Below, one piece after another: positions 62,287 to 64,000 of a stretch of 64,000 nt of DNA. Under the pieces are notes generated by a model, which had not been told where the DNA came from, made no database searches, and saw only the letters and a program-made list of their open reading frames with translations. A program made the position numbers and the translations under genes. The stretch spans positions 321,935 through 385,934 of the forward strand of contig NZ_FPAG01000004.1 in assembly GCF_900116365.1 (NCBI RefSeq), read 5' to 3'. Every line of letters begins with the position of its first letter. The stretch's first letter is position 1. The stretch is from Zhouia amylolytica (GTDB taxonomy: Bacteria > Bacteroidota > Bacteroidia > Flavobacteriales > Flavobacteriaceae).

Positions 62287-62946
62287 CTATAACATTTTGA
62301 GGTCCTTAATAACCTTAAAGGCTTTATCGACCTGATCTTCACCTACAATAATTGTAAATTCATTGGTTGTTGATATCACCTCGTGTAACACAATACCCTC
62401 CCAGGCAAGTCTTTGGAAAATGAAATAGTAAATACCAGGTATAATTACATTTTCTTCAGGAAGCTTTACGCTTATTGATGAAAGGTTGTCTACTTTCTGA
62501 GTTGTTTTTTCATCCTTGAAAATTTCTTCAACAAGTTTATCCATACTGTTGCTGACAACAATGTTGGTTTCATTTACTCCTCTGGAAGAAGTATAGAAAA
62601 CATCCTGATTGTTGTTGATTTCCTGCATCAACTTGGCTTGCTTGTTTAAGATGGTGTCGGAAACTAAAAAAGTGTAGTCTGTTAAAGAGGATCTTACTGT
62701 GATCTCTCCAATGTTCTTCAGTACCTTTAAAATGCGGTGAGTAGCTCTGAATTCAAGGTCGGCGGATAACCTTTTTAGAGCCATAACAATAGCACCATTT
62801 CTTACTTCTTTTCCTAACTGATCTTCGATATCCGGTTTAATTTCCCTGGATAATGAAGTTAGATTGATAATTCCTTGTGCCAATGCACTTTGCAAGAAAG
62901 GCTTGGCCTTAATATACTCTTCTACTACCGATGAAATTGTCTTCAT
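62287..62946 (-). CDS. ACT-domain-like protein (aspartokinase-regulatory-like)
   Basis: A 219-residue protein. Two regions resemble the ACT fold of aspartate kinase: DLEFRATHRILKVLKNIGEITVRSSLTDYTFLV (about residues 65-100) and SISVKLPEENVIIPGIYYFIFQRLAWEGIVLHEVIST (about 150-190). The N-terminal helices are unlike kinases, and no catalytic kinase domain is present. Function unknown; it may sense an amino acid. It is the first gene of a three-gene leftward unit with the small membrane protein and ABC ATPase. Confidence 0.65.
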   Translation of the reverse strand: MKTISSVVEEYIKAKPFLQSALAQGIINLTSLSREIKPDIEDQLGKEVRNGAIVMALKRLSADLEFRATHRILKVLKNIGEITVRSSLTDYTFLVSDTILNKQAKLMQEINNNQDVFYTSSRGVNETNIVVSNSMDKLVEEIFKDEKTTQKVDNLSSISVKLPEENVIIPGIYYFIFQRLAWEGIVLHEVISTTNEFTIIVGEDQVDKAFKVIKDLKML

Positions 62947-63044
62947 TTTGACACTTTGTTATAAATTGGTTAATGGTGTGATAAAATTAAAGAGTAATGA
63001 AATAAAAACAAAAAAATAAACGATTTGTTTTAAATAAAACAAAT

Positions 63045-63404
63045 TTAGAAATGGTAAAAAGCGTCTTCAAAGTGTTGTATAGTAAGGCTTTCAGAGGTTT
63101 TTAGAATGGTGATGATGTCGAATCGTACCTCAACATCTAAATCGTTTTCGTAAACGTAATTATCGATGGCTTTAACCAATAATTTTATCTTTTTCTGCGT
63201 AATTGCGTCTTCGGGGTTCTGAAAAACGTTCGTTGAACGTGCCTTTACTTCAATTACACATAAGGTGTTTTCTTTTATTGCGATCAGGTCAATTTCGGCT
63301 TTTTGAAATCTATAATTTCTTTCGAGAACTTCATATCCTTTTTTAGTAAGATATTCAGCTGCTAATTGCTCTCCTTTTTTGCCAAGATCATTGTGTGTCG
63401 CCAT
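63045..63404 (-). CDS. yraN: YraN family (UPF0102) nuclease-like protein
   Basis: A 119-residue protein with the YraN/UPF0102 signature: GEQLAAEYLTKKGYEVLERNYR, AEIDLIAIKENTLCVIEVKAR, ending in FDIITILKT. The conserved D..(E-x-K) pattern matches the restriction-endonuclease-like fold, but activity is not established. It overlaps the LD-carboxypeptidase gene by one base, so they are cotranscribed. Confidence 0.93.
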   Translation of the reverse strand: MATHNDLGKKGEQLAAEYLTKKGYEVLERNYRFQKAEIDLIAIKENTLCVIEVKARSTNVFQNPEDAITQKKIKLLVKAIDNYVYENDLDVEVRFDIITILKTSESLTIQHFEDAFYHF

Positions 63405-64000
63405 TATAAAAATTCCAATCTGGAATGATCTTTTTTAACAGTTAGTAGGACCTCTTTACCAATAAGAAGTGTTTTATTGTCTTCGATGTGTCCGGCAGGG
63501 AAATCAAAAACAATAGGGAAGTTATATGTTGATGTAACATCCAGAATGATTTCTTTTACTGTTTTTCCATACGGAGTGGTGTTGTCTTTAATGTCAGTAA
63601 AAGCGCCAACAATCAACCCGGACAGTTGATCAAAATAGCCATTTCGTTTTAAGTTGATAAACATGCGGTCTATGTGATACAGGTATTCGTCCAGATCTTC
63701 AATAAAAAGTATTTTATTAGCAGTCTGAATTGAAGATTCGGATCCTAACAGGCTATATAGTATACTTAGGTTACCTCCGACTAATTGTCCTTGTGCAACC
63801 CCGCCTTTGTTCTCAGCTGAGGATTTTATTTTATAATCAAGCTTATCTCCTAACAATGCCATTTTTAATGACTGTAACGCCTCCTTGGTGTTCTTTTCAA
63901 TATTAATGGGCATAGTGGCATGAATACTTGTTAGCCCCAAAGTGTGAAGGTGAGAATGTAGTACGGTAACGTCAGAATAGCCAATAATAGGTTTTGGATT
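63404..64000 (-). CDS. LD-carboxypeptidase (S66 family), truncated by the window edge
   Basis: The last 198 residues of an S66 muropeptide carboxypeptidase, open at its N-terminal end; the visible part runs from NPKPIIGYSDVTVLHSHLHT to the stop. The nucleophile Ser lies in GYSD. Acid and base residues are expected in the QLVGGNLSILYSLLGS and FDFPAGHIEDNK segments, where the His is visible. It removes the terminal D-Ala from cytoplasmic muropeptides in cell-wall recycling. Full proteins are about 300 residues, so about 100 are missing. It continues upstream outside the window. Confidence 0.92.
   Translation of the reverse strand, partial: NPKPIIGYSDVTVLHSHLHTLGLTSIHATMPINIEKNTKEALQSLKMALLGDKLDYKIKSSAENKGGVAQGQLVGGNLSILYSLLGSESSIQTANKILFIEDLDEYLYHIDRMFINLKRNGYFDQLSGLIVGAFTDIKDNTTPYGKTVKEIILDVTSTYNFPIVFDFPAGHIEDNKTLLIGKEVLLTVKKDHSRLEFL

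Noticed and set aside
1-64000. tRNA, rRNA, CRISPR or transposase genes
   Set aside because: None seen: no CCA-ended clover patterns, no spaced repeats, no transposase motifs.

Overview
The window reads as chromosomal DNA of a marine-type member of the Bacteroidetes, most likely Flavobacteriaceae. The support is AT-rich coding sequence, promoters of the Bacteroidetes form (TTTG about 19-20 bases before TAnnTTTG), many short lipoproteins, a glycoside hydrolase family 92 enzyme, DUF1080 proteins, GMC oxidoreductases paired with gluconate-2-dehydrogenase-subunit-3-like partners, and a DksA-like protein that has lost its zinc cysteines. I see no rRNA or tRNA genes, CRISPR arrays, insertion sequences or prophage genes.

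Layout. 0-11.6 kb is metabolic housekeeping: an Lrp/AsnC regulator, a saccharopine dehydrogenase, ATP-type PEP carboxykinase, an OmpA-like protein with a membrane-anchored helix-hairpin-helix partner, an antiquitin-type aldehyde dehydrogenase, 3-hydroxyanthranilate dioxygenase, then nadD-gmk-yicC and a D-amino-acid transaminase. 11.6-25.5 kb is the most distinctive block: a minus-strand operon (two sugar isomerase/epimerase-like proteins, an MFS symporter, a Gfo/Idh/MocA oxidoreductase, two DUF1080 lipoproteins), a divergent plus-strand operon (GMC oxidoreductase, Tat-targeted small subunit, second GMC oxidoreductase, third isomerase-like protein), then a minus-strand azurin plus third DUF1080 protein. 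I infer a periplasmic route that oxidises sugars at C3 and cleaves glycosides through 3-keto intermediates, with azurin as a plausible electron carrier.

25.6-32.2 kb holds a thioesterase, transporter, ArsC-like and DinB-like proteins, cystathionine gamma-synthase, glutamate dehydrogenase and recO. 32.2-42.8 kb holds ileS (with structured RNA upstream), a DksA-like gene, lspA, 5-formyl-THF cyclo-ligase, uvrC and a patatin/beta-barrel protein. 42.8-45.4 kb is a tyrosine-degradation pair (hmgA, hpd) whose leader resembles the core of a SAM-I/S-box riboswitch. A promoter-plus-terminator unit at about 45.5 kb looks like a small RNA gene. An orphan umuD with a promoter-overlapping palindrome follows.

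46.3-52.5 kb holds glutaryl-CoA dehydrogenase, a third GMC oxidoreductase with its own small subunit, and the GH92 mannosidase. 52.6-64 kb is mainly core functions: rpsP-rimM-trmN6, a large beta-propeller amidohydrolase, mfd, a small ABC-type unit with an ACT-like protein, yraN and a truncated LD-carboxypeptidase at the right edge.

Two threads join distant parts of the window. Lysine and tryptophan catabolism is represented by saccharopine dehydrogenase, the ALDH7 enzyme, 3-hydroxyanthranilate dioxygenase and glutaryl-CoA dehydrogenase. FAD-dependent periplasmic sugar oxidation is represented by three GMC enzymes, two small subunits and azurin.
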